From NCBI RefSeq assembly GCF_020532555.1, contig NZ_JAJBBR010000004.1, forward strand, positions 124,001 to 188,000: a stretch of DNA of 64,000 bases, written 5' to 3'. A program made the position numbers and the translations under genes. Positions 1 through 9,723 of this stretch are shown here, in pieces; position 1 is the stretch's first letter; each line of letters starts with the position of its first letter. Source of the stretch: Microvirga lenta (lineage in GTDB: Bacteria; Pseudomonadota; Alphaproteobacteria; Rhizobiales; Beijerinckiaceae). Below the pieces are notes generated by a model, which saw only the letters and a program-made list of their open reading frames with translations, was not told the origin of the DNA and made no database searches.

Positions 1-746
1 GGCGCGATCTCGATCATGCCGGTCTGCAGGCCCCGGTCCACGTGCCGGGCCTCCATGAAGTCGTAGAGGGCGTCGTAGATCGGGCGCAGATACGGATCGA
101 CCTTCTCGCGCATGTCGCCGGGCAGGAAGCCCAGGCGCTCGCCCGCCTCGACGGCCGGGCGCGACAGGATCAGGCGGTCGGCCTGCCCCTGCTCCAGCAG
201 CGAGACGGCATAGCCCACCGCGAGCCAGGTCTTGCCGGTGCCGGCGGGGCCTTCGGCGAAGACGAGCTCGTGCTGCTTGAGCGCCTTGATGTAGGCGTTC
301 TGCGCCGCGTTGCGGGCGCGCACGGGGCCGCGCTTGCGGGTGGCGATCTGGTCGAAGGCCGTCAGCCCGGGAACGGGGGCGTCCTCGGCCTGCGGGAAGA
401 GGGTGCCCTGCAGGGTGCTCTCCTCGATGGTGCCGTCCACGTCGCCGGGGGCGAGCGTCACGCCCTGGCGGGCGCGATCGTAGAGGCCCTCCAGGACCCG
501 GCGCGCCAGTTCGGACGCCTCGGGCGTGCCCTTGACGGTGACCCGGTTGCCGTTGGCGATGGCGGTGACGTTCAGGCGCCGCTCCAGATGGGCGAGGTTC
601 TGGTCGTACTGGCCGAAAACAAGGCTGGCGAGGCGGTTGTCGTCGAAGGTGAGGATGATTTCTGCCTCCTCCACGACGCCTGGATGTAAGCTCGAAGAGC
701 CGCGGCCCTTCTGAGCACGTGCGGTCACGTTGTCCGCTGGCCTCAA
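1..746 (-). CDS. phoH: PhoH family ATPase (partial, C-terminus outside window)
   Basis: Cytoplasmic PhoH-type P-loop NTPase, probably acting in RNA metabolism with YbeY, whose gene usually follows in this order of bacteria. About 248 residues are visible. The translation shows an N-terminal stretch (LTFDDNRLASLVFGQYDQ) and Walker A EGPAGTGKTW around residue 130, followed by LSRPAVEAGERLGFLPG typical of the family. The gene runs off the left edge. The start is taken as TTG because AAGGAG sits 6 bases before it and it lies 15 bases after the miaB stop. An in-frame GTG six codons later lacks such a site. It is the last visible gene of the tsaB-to-phoH cluster. Confidence 0.93.
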   Translation of the reverse strand, partial: MRPADNVTARAQKGRGSSSLHPGVVEEAEIILTFDDNRLASLVFGQYDQNLAHLERRLNVTAIANGNRVTVKGTPEASELARRVLEGLYDRARQGVTLAPGDVDGTIEESTLQGTLFPQAEDAPVPGLTAFDQIATRKRGPVRARNAAQNAYIKALKQHELVFAEGPAGTGKTWLAVGYAVSLLEQGQADRLILSRPAVEAGERLGFLPGDMREKVDPYLRPIYDALYDFMEARHVDRGLQTGMIEIA

Positions 747-761
747 ATGCCTCTCCTTCGT

Positions 762-2120
<1,359 letters not shown>

Positions 2121-2320
2121 GCGCTTGGCCTGTATCTGACTGTCGGGACAGGGATCGTGCGCCCTTTTAAGGCTTTTGCGCCCGTAAGAGAATAGCGGCT
2201 CCTTGCCGAAAGTGTCTCACTGCGGGCCCGGCAGCGGCCAGCCTGGCCGCCTCCCGCATCGACGAGCCAGTGTTGCATGGAACGGCAGACCCTCCAACCG
2301 GGCCGCCCGGGGCGAGGCGA

Positions 2321-3085
2321 TCACCCCGCCGTCAGGGCCCTGCGCACCTCCGCCTCCGCCTGCACCGTCGCACCCTTGCGGCTGCCGTTGAAGGGGATCG
2401 GCTCGCCCCAGGTCACGACCACGTCGAGGGGCGTGGCCTGCACGAACATCTTCAGGTGCGGCGCCAGCTCCATGTCGCCGTACCAGGCGATGAAGGGGCG
2501 GTCGCGACGGGTCACGGGAAGGCCGTGGCGGCGGGTGTAGCGGATGGCGAGGGGCTGCAGCAGCACGCGTTCGCTGCCGTTCGTGAGCGCGGTCTGGGCC
2601 GCGCCCACCAGGGAGGAGCGGAAGGGGAGCAGCCGGTTGCCGTCGCTGGTGGTGCCCTCCGCGAAGAGCACGATCACCTCGCCCTTCACCAGCCGGTGGG
2701 CGAGGGCGTCGTTCACCTCGGCGGTGGCCTTGCGGCGCTGGCGGTCGATGAAGACCGAGCGCTGCAGTCTGGCGAAGAGGCCCACCACCGGCCAGCCCTC
2801 GATCTCCGACTTGGCGATGAAGGACAGGGGGTGGAGCGAGCCGATGACCGGGATGTCGAGCCAGGAGACGTGATTGGCCACCACGAGGGTGGCGGCGTTC
2901 CCGGGCGGCGTGCCCCGCTCGATCACGCGCACGTTGAACAGGCGCAGCAGGATCCGGTGAAACCACATGGGGGTCCTGTGCAGGATGTCCCACCCGAAGC
3001 GCAGGGCCAGCATCTGCAAGGGGACGAGGAAAAGGCCGCACAGGCCGAGAGCGAGGAGCCTCAGGCCCACCAGGATGCGCGTCAC
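2321..3085 (-). CDS. plsC: 1-acyl-sn-glycerol-3-phosphate acyltransferase (PlsC family)
   Basis: Membrane acyltransferase that makes phosphatidic acid from lysophosphatidic acid. The 254 residues open with a hydrophobic segment at about 5-30. The catalytic H-x4-D box appears as NHVSWLD near residue 90, and the second acyltransferase block as FAEGTTSDGNR near 140. The GTG start overlaps the stop of the upstream fur-type gene (GTGA), so the two are translationally coupled. A relative acting on ornithine lipids (OlsA type) is possible, but the context favours phospholipid synthesis. Confidence 0.88.
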   Translation of the reverse strand: MTRILVGLRLLALGLCGLFLVPLQMLALRFGWDILHRTPMWFHRILLRLFNVRVIERGTPPGNAATLVVANHVSWLDIPVIGSLHPLSFIAKSEIEGWPVVGLFARLQRSVFIDRQRRKATAEVNDALAHRLVKGEVIVLFAEGTTSDGNRLLPFRSSLVGAAQTALTNGSERVLLQPLAIRYTRRHGLPVTRRDRPFIAWYGDMELAPHLKMFVQATPLDVVVTWGEPIPFNGSRKGATVQAEAEVRRALTAG

Positions 3086-3537
3086 GGATCGTCCTTGTCC
3101 AGGGGGACGGCGTAGAGCTCCAGCCGGTGGTAGACCACCTTGTAGCCGAGCCTCTTGGCGATCTCGTCCTGCAGGGCCTCGATCTCGTCCGAGTGGAACT
3201 CGATCACGGCCCCGGTCTCCAGGTTGATGAGGTGGTCGTGGTGCTCGCGCGCCGCCTGTTCGTAGCGGGAGCGGCCGTCGCGGAAATCCAGGCGCTCGAT
3301 GATCCCTTGAGTCTCGAACAGCTTCACCGTCCGGTAGACGGTGGACAGGGAGATGCGGTCGTCCACCTCGGCGGCCCGGCGGTGCAGCTCCACCACGTCG
3401 GGATGGTCCGCCGCGTCGTCGAGAATGCGCGCGATGACCCGGCGCTGCCCGGTCATGCGCAGGCCCTTCTCGCGGCAGGCGCGCTCGATGGCGCCCGGCC
3501 GGCGCGGTCTTGCCGATGTGGTGTTGCGTGAAGCCAA
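3082..3537 (-). CDS. Fur family metal-responsive repressor (Fur/Mur type)
   Basis: Winged-helix metalloregulator of 151 residues. The N-terminal DNA-binding part includes RMTGQRRVIARIL and the recognition region SLSTVYRTVKLFE. The metal-binding dimerization part includes AREHHDHLINLETG. Members with this context in Rhizobiales are annotated Fur but often act as the manganese repressor Mur, and the sequence alone does not decide. The chosen start is TTG, preceded by GAGGAGAGG five bases upstream; the first internal methionine would remove 27 residues. It sits between rimI and plsC and overlaps plsC. Confidence 0.92.
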   Translation of the reverse strand: MASRNTTSARPRRPGAIERACREKGLRMTGQRRVIARILDDAADHPDVVELHRRAAEVDDRISLSTVYRTVKLFETQGIIERLDFRDGRSRYEQAAREHHDHLINLETGAVIEFHSDEIEALQDEIAKRLGYKVVYHRLELYAVPLDKDDP

Positions 3538-3583
3538 GAAGTCCTCTCCTCGGGATGCTTATAGGCGACCCGTCCGGATCGGG

Positions 3584-4084
3584 CTACAGCCCGAGCCTCA
3601 TGGTCAGGGCCGCGACCCGGCTTCCGTCCGGCTTGAGGTAGTACCCCGTCCGGCGGCCGGTTTCCTCGAAGCCGAAGCGGCGATAGAGCGCGATGGCGGG
3701 GGCGTTGCCCTCCTCCACCTCCAGATGGACATGGGCCACGCCGCGCCGGGAGAGGCCGTCGAGATGCTGCGCCAGGAGCGGCCTGGCATAGCCGCGGCCG
3801 CGGCATTCCCGGCTGATGGCGACCGTCAGGATCTCCGCCTCGTCCAGCACGATCCGCGAGAGAATGAAGCCGACCGGCGACGGGCGGCCGAAGACGGTCT
3901 CGCGCCCCACGAAGACCCCGTCGGCCAGCACCGCCCGGTCGCCGAGCAGGCTCTGGAACTCGAGGGGGCTCCACGGCCGCGCGAAGGCGGAGGCATGGAT
4001 CGCCGCGAGCGCCGCGGCGGCCTCGGTTCCCAGCGGTTCGACCCGGGCCGGCGGCGGCGGGTAGAAGCGGTCGAGGAAGCTCAT
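3584..4084 (-). CDS. rimI: ribosomal protein S18 alanine N-acetyltransferase RimI
   Basis: GNAT-family N-acetyltransferase of 166 residues, expected to acetylate the N-terminal alanine of ribosomal protein S18. The acetyl-CoA loop is visible as ISRECRGRGYARPLLAQHL, followed by VHLEVEEGNAPAIALYRRFG, a classic RimI segment. Its ATG overlaps the tsaB stop (ATGA), and tsaB-rimI is a conserved pair, which supports the assignment. A short gap separates it from the fur-type gene downstream. Confidence 0.93.
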   Translation of the reverse strand: MSFLDRFYPPPPARVEPLGTEAAAALAAIHASAFARPWSPLEFQSLLGDRAVLADGVFVGRETVFGRPSPVGFILSRIVLDEAEILTVAISRECRGRGYARPLLAQHLDGLSRRGVAHVHLEVEEGNAPAIALYRRFGFEETGRRTGYYLKPDGSRVAALTMRLGL

Positions 4085-4764
4085 CGGCGCGCGATTCGCG
4101 CGGCGTCCTGCGGCTTGGCGTCGGGCTCGCGCAGGTAGAGCGGCTTCGGCAGGGCCTGGGTCGGGTCCGCGATGGCGCCGAGCCGGGCGACCCAGGCGAT
4201 GTCGGGGGCGAGCGCCGCGTCGTCGACCACGATGTCGACGCCCTGCATCCGCGCCTCCGCCGCCAGCGTCGGCGCGGCCGATCCGCTCGCCAGGATCGGC
4301 CCGGAGCCGAGGAGGCGGATCGCGTCGCGGTAGCCCATGAGGCTGGGCTGGATGATGACGCGCCCGCCGGTGGCGACGGCCTGGATGTAGATCTGCCCGT
4401 GCTTGGCGTCGATGGCGGCGGTGAAGAGGCCGCGCCTGTCCCCGGCCATGAGCGGCGCCAGGAAGGCCGAGAGCGTCGCCACGCCGATGACGGGAATATC
4501 CGCCGCGATGCCGATGCCCCGGGCGGCCGCGATGCCGACCCGCAGGCCCGTATAGCTGCCCGGTCCGACGGTGACGGCGACCCGGTCGAGGGTCTCGAAG
4601 CCGCCCTCGACCTGGGAGACCACCCGGTCGATCAGCGGCAGCAGGGCCTCGGCGTGGCCGCGCTCCATGGGGATGGTCTCGCTGGCCAGCGGCTCGGCGT
4701 CCCCCGCCTGGAGAATGCAGGCCGAGCAGGCGCCGAGGGCGGTGTCGATGGCAAGGACGCGCAA
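4081..4764 (-). CDS. tsaB: tRNA threonylcarbamoyladenosine biosynthesis protein TsaB
   Basis: Non-catalytic partner of TsaD in making t6A37 on tRNAs. The 227 residues have the ASKHA-type start MRVLAIDTALGACSACI and the segment TVGPGSYTGLRVGIAAARG near residue 65. The start is TTG, with GGAGA seven bases upstream, and no nearby ATG would preserve the conserved N-terminus. It heads the translationally coupled tsaB-rimI pair. Confidence 0.94.
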   Translation of the reverse strand: MRVLAIDTALGACSACILQAGDAEPLASETIPMERGHAEALLPLIDRVVSQVEGGFETLDRVAVTVGPGSYTGLRVGIAAARGIGIAADIPVIGVATLSAFLAPLMAGDRRGLFTAAIDAKHGQIYIQAVATGGRVIIQPSLMGYRDAIRLLGSGPILASGSAAPTLAAEARMQGVDIVVDDAALAPDIAWVARLGAIADPTQALPKPLYLREPDAKPQDAARIARR

Positions 4765-4795
4765 GATTCGTCTCCGTCAGGTCTCACGTCTCTTT

Positions 4796-4820
4796 AGCGC
4801 ATCGTGCGGAAAAGTGGATT
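4796..4820. repeat. fragment of dispersed GCATCGTGCGGAAAA-type intergenic repeat
   Basis: The text TAGCGCATCGTGCGGAAAAG just upstream of tsaB matches the left arm of the complete hairpin at 55539-55589 and the element start at 43868. This copy has lost the right arm. It lies in a 241-base gap that otherwise shows only the palindrome at 4928-4957. Confidence 0.7.
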
Positions 4821-4927
4821 ACGGATTTCGCCGAACCCGACCTTCGAGGGGTCCAGGCGATGAGACACCCGGGGAGCGCAAGGCGTCGATGGCGGAAGCC
4901 GGTCGCGCAGGCGGCACCATACGACGA

Positions 4928-4957
4928 CAGCCGGAATCGCTGGAGCGATTCCGGCTG
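4928..4957 (-). terminator. perfect 14-bp hairpin, probable terminator of the small secreted gene
   Basis: CAGCCGGAATCGCT, two bases, then AGCGATTCCGGCTG form a perfect inverted repeat. It lies 49 bases beyond the stop of the minus-strand gene at 5006-5299. There is no U-run, so it may stabilise mRNA or be a repeat rather than a true intrinsic terminator. Confidence 0.5.
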
Positions 4958-5005
4958 CGCTAACGAGGGTCTTCGCCGTTCGTCCGGGCGGGACCGGAAG
5001 ACCTG

Positions 5006-5299
5006 TTACCCGCCGCCGCCCGAACGGACTCCGCCGGCCGGAACGCCTGTGCCGGTTCCCGTCGTGCCCGCCGGGGCCCGGACGCCGGTGCTGCCGGTCC
5101 TGTCGGGCGCGGCCGGGCTGCCGGTATCCCTGACGGTTTCGCCCGGCCGGGTGGGAACCCGGGTCAGGGGCTGGCATACGCCGCCGATTCTCTCCTCGCC
5201 CTCCAGGCAGGGCCGCGTTGCCGGCGTCTGCGCCACCGCGGCGCCGCCCAGGGTCATCAGGAGCATTCCGGCCAGGAGTGGCCTTGCCGTCGCTTTCAT
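5006..5299 (-). CDS. small secreted hypothetical protein
   Basis: About 97 residues with a clear Sec signal peptide (hydrophobic LLAGMLLMTLGGAAVA, likely cleavage after AVAQ). A short mature region holds two cysteines in PCLEGEERIGGVCQP, probably one disulfide. The tail is rich in Pro, Gly and Thr and ends in GGGG. GGAGG five bases before the ATG supports this start over the adjacent GTG. I do not recognise a family. It is expected in the periplasm or envelope and stands alone between nfuA and tsaB. Confidence 0.65.
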   Translation of the reverse strand: MKATARPLLAGMLLMTLGGAAVAQTPATRPCLEGEERIGGVCQPLTRVPTRPGETVRDTGSPAAPDRTGSTGVRAPAGTTGTGTGVPAGGVRSGGGG

Positions 5300-5393
5300 C
5301 ACAACCTCCGTTGTCGCTTCTCGGGGCTGACGCGGGAGGCGGCGATTGGTTTCAGCGTGGCGGCAATTGGAATTCCGTAAGGTACGCTACCGA

Positions 5394-5954
5394 TCAGACC
5401 GCCTGCACCTCGCGCACGTCCGGCAGGAAGTGGCGCAGCAGGTTCTGGATGCCGTGGCGCAGGGTCGCCGTGGAGGACGGGCAGCCCGAGCAGGCGCCCT
5501 TCATGACCAGGTAGACGGTGCCGTCCTTGTAGCCCCGGAAGGTGATGTCGCCGCCGTCGCCGGCCACCGCCGGGCGGATGCGGGTCTCGAGCAGCTCCTT
5601 GATGGTCGCCACCGTGGGGGCGTCATCCTGGTCGAAGAACTCCTCGCCGTCGTCCTCCGTCTGGACATGGCCCTCGGCGAAGAGGGGCGCGCCCGACATG
5701 AAGTGCTCCATGATGCCGCCGAGGATGGCGGGCTTCAGGTGCTGCCATTCGCCGTCGGCCTTGGTGACGGTGATGAAGTCGTAGCCGAAGAAGACGCCGG
5801 TCACGCCCGAGATGGCGAAAAGGCGCCGGGCCAGGGGCGACGCGTCGGCGGCGTCCGGGGTGCGGGCCTCGAACGTGCCTTCCGGCATCACGACGCGGCC
5901 GGGCAGGAACTTCAGGGTGGCGGGATTGGGGGTGGCTTCGGTCTGGATGAACAT
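5394..5954 (-). CDS. NfuA/Nfu-type iron-sulfur cluster scaffold protein
   Basis: Fe-S carrier of 186 residues that delivers clusters to apo-proteins. The N-terminal Nfu domain begins MFIQTEATPNPATLKFLPG. The C-terminal NifU-like domain has AGDGGDITFRGYKDG and the cluster cysteines in CSGCPSS. The ATG is chosen because it gives the canonical N-terminus and is preceded by AGAGGA; an upstream TTG would add nine residues. A palindrome matching the Irr iron-control element lies 59 bases upstream, so iron control by Irr, also encoded in this window, is likely. Confidence 0.93.
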   Translation of the reverse strand: MFIQTEATPNPATLKFLPGRVVMPEGTFEARTPDAADASPLARRLFAISGVTGVFFGYDFITVTKADGEWQHLKPAILGGIMEHFMSGAPLFAEGHVQTEDDGEEFFDQDDAPTVATIKELLETRIRPAVAGDGGDITFRGYKDGTVYLVMKGACSGCPSSTATLRHGIQNLLRHFLPDVREVQAV

Positions 5955-6012
5955 CGGTGTTTGTCCTCTGCGCCGGTTCAAGGCCGGCCGAGCGGGTCGT
6001 CGGAAGAAGGTC

Positions 6013-6027
6013 TTAGAATCGTTCTAA
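6013..6027. promoter_or_regulatory. candidate ICE (Irr) box upstream of nfuA
   Basis: TTAGAA-TCG-TTCTAA is a perfect 6+3+6 palindrome. It matches the iron control element bound by Irr in Rhizobiales (core TTAGAA-N3-TTCTAA). It is in the intergenic space between the usp gene and nfuA, 59 bases before the nfuA ATG, and an irr gene is present at 18237. Assignment is by motif match only. Confidence 0.7.
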
Positions 6028-6115
6028 CAGGTACCATCCCCAATGTGGATCGGACGACGGGAGATTCCAAGGGGGAGACGAGACCGGTCCGGGGCGTGTC
6101 GAGGGGCCGGGGCCG

Positions 6116-6613
6116 TCACCCCGCCAGGGCGTCGATCTCCTCGTCGGTCAGGCCGCCCGGCACGACCACGATGGGGATCGGGAAGGAGGCGGCGGCGCGG
6201 CCGGCCAGCGTCGAGACCAGGGGGCCCGGTCCCTCCTTGCTGGACCCGGCCGCGAGGACCAGGAAGGAGATGTCCTCGTCCTCGTTGATGAGCTTGATGA
6301 TCTCGTCGGCCCGGTTGCCGACGCGGATCACCTGCTCGGGCTCGACCCCGGCGGCGTTGCGCGCCTCCCGGGCCGCCTCGTCGAGCAGCTTCTCGGCCTG
6401 CGCGCTGGCCTCCTCGATCATGGCTTCGCCGACGCCGATCCACTCGAAGTCGTCGGGCGGGTCGACGATGCCGAGCATGACCATGCTCGCACCGGTGCGC
6501 GCCGCGCGCCGGGAGGCGAAATGGACCGCGCGGGCGCATTCCGGCGTCTTGTCGATCACCACCATGAATTTGGGCCGGTGGCCGGCCTCGTACGATCGGC
6601 GCTTGCCGCTCAC
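6116..6613 (-). CDS. universal stress protein (UspA family)
   Basis: Cytoplasmic UspA-fold protein of 165 residues. The first strand is KFMVVIDKTPECARAVHFA, and the C-terminal part is FLVLAAGSSKEGPGPLVSTLAG followed by IPIVVVPGGL. The C-terminal G-x2-G-x9-G(S/T) nucleotide motif is only partly conserved, so ATP binding is uncertain. The start is GTG with AGGAG about eight bases upstream. It lies between trpS and nfuA on the same strand. Confidence 0.88.
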   Translation of the reverse strand: MSGKRRSYEAGHRPKFMVVIDKTPECARAVHFASRRAARTGASMVMLGIVDPPDDFEWIGVGEAMIEEASAQAEKLLDEAAREARNAAGVEPEQVIRVGNRADEIIKLINEDEDISFLVLAAGSSKEGPGPLVSTLAGRAAASFPIPIVVVPGGLTDEEIDALAG

Positions 6614-6669
6614 AGCTCGGTCTCCTGCGTTACACCCTGATGCTGCCCTGACCTTAGGTCATGAGCAAG

Positions 6670-7710
6670 TCAGCGGGCCCGCACGAAGCCGACGATGTCC
6701 TTGACCGCGCCCATGGTCTCGGACGCGATCGCCCGTGCGCGGGCGGAGCCGTCGGCCAGCACCGCATCGATATGGCCGGGATCGGCCATGAGGCGGCGCA
6801 TCTCGCCGGCGATGGGGGCGAGCTTCGTCACCGCCACGTCCACGAGCGACGCCTTGAAGCCGGAGAACTGCGATCCGCCATGCTCGCGCAGCACGTCCTC
6901 GGGCGTCGAGTCCATGAGGGCGGCGTAGATGGCGACCAGATTGTCGGCCTCCGGGCGGGCGGAGAGGCCCTCGACCTCGCTCGGTAGCGGCTCGGGATCG
7001 GTCTTCGCCTTGCGGATCTTCTGGGCGATGGTGTCGGCATCGTCGGTGAGGTTGATGCGCGAGTAATCCGACGGGTCGGACTTCGACATCTTCTTCGAGC
7101 CGTCGCGCAGGGACATGACCCGGGTGGCGGGCCCCGCGATCAGCGGCTCGGTCAGCGGGAAGAAGGCGTCGCCGAAGCCGTGCTCCGCGATGGATTCCGC
7201 GAAGTCGTTGTTGAATTTCTGCGCGATGTCGCGGGTCAGCTCCAGGTGCTGCTTCTGGTCCTCGCCCACCGGCACGTGGGTGGCGCGGTAGACCAGGATG
7301 TCGGCCGCCATCAGCATCGGATAGGCGAAGAGGCCCACCGACGCGTTCTCCCGGTCCTTGCCGGCCTTCTCCTTGAACTGGGTCATGCGGTTGGCCCAGC
7401 CCATGCGGGCGATGCAGTTGAACACCCAGGCGAGCTCGGCGTGCTCGGCCACCTGGCTCTGGTTGAACACGATGTGCTTGGCCGGGTCGATGCCGGCGGC
7501 CAGGAAGGCGGCGGTCACCTCGCGGATCTGGCGCGCGAGCTCCTTGGGATCCTGCCACACGGTGATGGCGTGCATGTCGACCACGCAATAGATGCAATCG
7601 TGCGTCTGCTGCATGGTGACGAAGCGCTTGATGGCGCCGAGGTAATTGCCGAGATGGAGATTTCCCGTCGGCTGAACGCCGGAGAAGACCCGCTCCTTGA
7701 ACTGCGCCAT
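6670..7710 (-). CDS. trpS: tryptophanyl-tRNA synthetase
   Basis: Class I aminoacyl-tRNA synthetase of 346 residues. The HIGH-like motif is in [16 protein letters not shown] near residue 15 and the KMSKS loop is in [14 protein letters not shown] near 205. The tryptophan-binding and dimer segments are as expected and the length is normal. It follows murJ on the minus strand after a 67-base gap, a frequent Rhizobiales neighbourhood. Confidence 0.97.
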   Translation of the reverse strand: MAQFKERVFSGVQPTGNLHLGNYLGAIKRFVTMQQTHDCIYCVVDMHAITVWQDPKELARQIREVTAAFLAAGIDPAKHIVFNQSQVAEHAELAWVFNCIARMGWANRMTQFKEKAGKDRENASVGLFAYPMLMAADILVYRATHVPVGEDQKQHLELTRDIAQKFNNDFAESIAEHGFGDAFFPLTEPLIAGPATRVMSLRDGSKKMSKSDPSDYSRINLTDDADTIAQKIRKAKTDPEPLPSEVEGLSARPEADNLVAIYAALMDSTPEDVLREHGGSQFSGFKASLVDVAVTKLAPIAGEMRRLMADPGHIDAVLADGSARARAIASETMGAVKDIVGFVRAR

Positions 7711-7777
7711 CGTCTTTCAACTCCCACGCTTGTCGCGGCGGGGGTTATGACAGGGCGGGGCCACGATGCAAGCCTGC

Positions 7778-9301
7778 TCATGCTTTTTTCGCCAGAAGGG
7801 CGATATCGTCGCGGGTGAGAGCGCCGGTCAGACGGGCCGCGGCCCCGTAGAGGACGAGGCCGCCCAGGCACAGGGCCGCGAGGACGACGGCATCCGCCCG
7901 CGGGACGAGGGCCGCCGCCGCCGCCAGCCCCAGGCCCATGACGGTGCTGGCGCAGGCGATTCGGACCGCGCGTCCGGCAAGGGCGGCATCCGGCGACCAG
8001 AGGCCGAGCCGGCGCAGGCTTCCGACCAGGACGCCCGCCTGGGCGAAGCAGCCGAGGCTGATGCCGAGCGCGATGCCGGCCACGCCGAAGGCGGGCGCGA
8101 GGAGCAGCGAGGCCGCGGCGGTGACGGCGATCCCGATCAGGGCGGCGACCAGGGTGGCCCGCAGGTGATTTCGGGCGAAGAGCGTCTGGCTCAGGACCTT
8201 GGCCACGGTGGCGAAGGGCAGGCCGAGGCTGAGACAGGCGAGGACCCGGGCCGTTCCCGCCGCGTCCGCCTGCGTGAAGGCCCCGCGCGCGAACAGGACC
8301 GACGCGATGGGCCAGGCCAGGACGACGAGGGCGGCGGCGGCGGGCAGGGCGAGGAAGAGCGCCAGCTCCAGCGCCCGGTTCTGCGCGGCCACGACGGCCT
8401 CGTCCTCCCCGGCCCGGTGCTTCAGGGCGAGCTGGGGCAGGAGCACGCTGGCCGCGAAGGCCGCCATCAGCCCCAGAGGCAGCTGCATCACCCGGTCGGC
8501 GTAATAGAGCCACGACACGCCGGAGGGCCAGAACGAGGCGATCTGCGTGCCCACGAGAACGAAGAGCTGCACCGCGCCGCTGGCCACGAGGGCCGGAAAG
8601 CCGGCAAGCAGCAGGCTTTTCACCAGCGGGGACGGGCGCGGCACGCGAAAGGCGATCATGCGGCCCTCGCCCCAGGGCAGCGCGGCGGCCATGGCGGCGA
8701 GCTGGAGGAGCCCGGCCAGGCTCGCGGCGGCCGCGAGCCACGCGGCCTTCTCGGGCAGCGGCAGGGTGGAGCCCGCCTCCAGTGCGACCGCGACGGCGAT
8801 CAGGCCGCCATTGACGATAAGAGGCGCGAAGGCCGCCGCGCCGTAGCGGCCGCGCAGGTTCAGGAGGGCGGCCGCGACCGACGAGAGGGTCACGCCCAGC
8901 ACCATCGGGAAGCCGAGGCGGGTATAGAGCGCGACGAGGGCGAGCGTGCCGCCGTCGTCGACCAGGCCGGGCGCGAGCACGAAGGCGAGAAGCCCCGCGC
9001 CGATCTCGACCAGCCCGGACAGGGCGAGAAGCCCCAGGGCGAAGACCGATACCACGTCCCCCGCCACCCTCGCCGCCTCGCCGGGCTCCAGGCGGCTCAA
9101 GGCAGGCACGAGGGCCGGGTTGAGCCCGCCCTCGCCGACGATGCGCCGCACCAGGTTCGGCAGCCGGAACGCCGCTAGGAACGCATCCGCCACCGGCCCG
9201 GCGCCGAGCACCTGCGCGAACAGGATGTCCCGGCCGAAGCCGAGGATCCGCGACGCGACGGAGCCGAGGCCGACCAAAAGGGAGGAACGGATGAGCGACA
9301 T
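7778..9301 (-). CDS. murJ: lipid II flippase MurJ
   Basis: Multidrug/oligosaccharidyl-lipid/polysaccharide superfamily flippase that moves lipid II across the inner membrane for peptidoglycan synthesis. It has about 507 residues and around 14 hydrophobic segments. Family motifs include GSVASRILGFGRDILFAQVLG at the N-terminus, AFRLPNLVRRIVGEGGLNPA, and DRVMQLPLGL near residue 245. The ATG giving MSLIRSSLLVGLG is the canonical start. The ORF continues 36 codons upstream but that stretch reads into repeat DNA and is not protein-like. Confidence 0.96.
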   Translation of the reverse strand: MSLIRSSLLVGLGSVASRILGFGRDILFAQVLGAGPVADAFLAAFRLPNLVRRIVGEGGLNPALVPALSRLEPGEAARVAGDVVSVFALGLLALSGLVEIGAGLLAFVLAPGLVDDGGTLALVALYTRLGFPMVLGVTLSSVAAALLNLRGRYGAAAFAPLIVNGGLIAVAVALEAGSTLPLPEKAAWLAAAASLAGLLQLAAMAAALPWGEGRMIAFRVPRPSPLVKSLLLAGFPALVASGAVQLFVLVGTQIASFWPSGVSWLYYADRVMQLPLGLMAAFAASVLLPQLALKHRAGEDEAVVAAQNRALELALFLALPAAAALVVLAWPIASVLFARGAFTQADAAGTARVLACLSLGLPFATVAKVLSQTLFARNHLRATLVAALIGIAVTAAASLLLAPAFGVAGIALGISLGCFAQAGVLVGSLRRLGLWSPDAALAGRAVRIACASTVMGLGLAAAAALVPRADAVVLAALCLGGLVLYGAAARLTGALTRDDIALLAKKA

Positions 9302-9403
9302 GCCAGCCGCGCTTAGCCGGTCCGGAAGCGATTGTCCAAGACGACGAAAGGCTACGGCCGCCGGGGGACTCCTTCCGGTGTCGCTGTTCGTCCAACTCCA
9401 TCC

Positions 9404-9520
9404 CCTCACCCTCGTCCTGAGGGGGCCGTCAGGTTCGTCTCGAAGGACGAGGGCATCTCCGGAGTGCGCTGGAGCCTCCTTCGAGACGCGGCTGCCGCGG
9501 CTCCTCAGGATGAGGGTGGA
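9404..9520. repeat. composite intergenic repeat, part A, copy 1
   Basis: A large imperfect palindrome. The outer arms are CACCCTCGTCCTGAGG and its near complement; the inner arms CGTCTCGAAGGA and TCCTTCGAGACG are perfect. A closely similar element occurs at 21691-21795. With part B it fills the 422-base gap between murJ and the DsbA-like gene; no other feature is seen there. Confidence 0.85.
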
Positions 9521-9563
9521 GTTTGGTTGCGACCGTCGTGGATCTGGCGGTGTTCAGCGCGAC

Positions 9564-9690
9564 CTCATCCCCTCCCCCTTGTGGGGAGGGTTAGGGTGGG
9601 GGTGCCGGCGCCATGCCTTCATAGGCTATCGCTCACACCCCCACCTCCACCTCCTCCCCACAAGGGGGAGGAGAGCAGGTCGGCGCTTCC
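9564..9690. repeat. composite intergenic repeat, part B, copy 1
   Basis: Bounded by the perfect inverted arms CCTCCCCCTTGTGGGGAGG and CCTCCCCACAAGGGGGAGG. The interior includes CTTCATAGGCTATCGC, repeated almost identically at 21841-21965. Truncated relatives lie near 15040 and 48541. It does not encode protein. Confidence 0.85.
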
Positions 9691-9723
9691 GGCGCGAGAC
9701 GTGGTCCGCCTCGCGGTCGAGCG

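Noticed and set aside
9302..9723. An open frame running through the repeat region as an N-terminal extension of murJ.
   Set aside because: The MurJ family start lies at 9301, and the upstream translation crosses palindromic repeat DNA shared with other intergenic sites.
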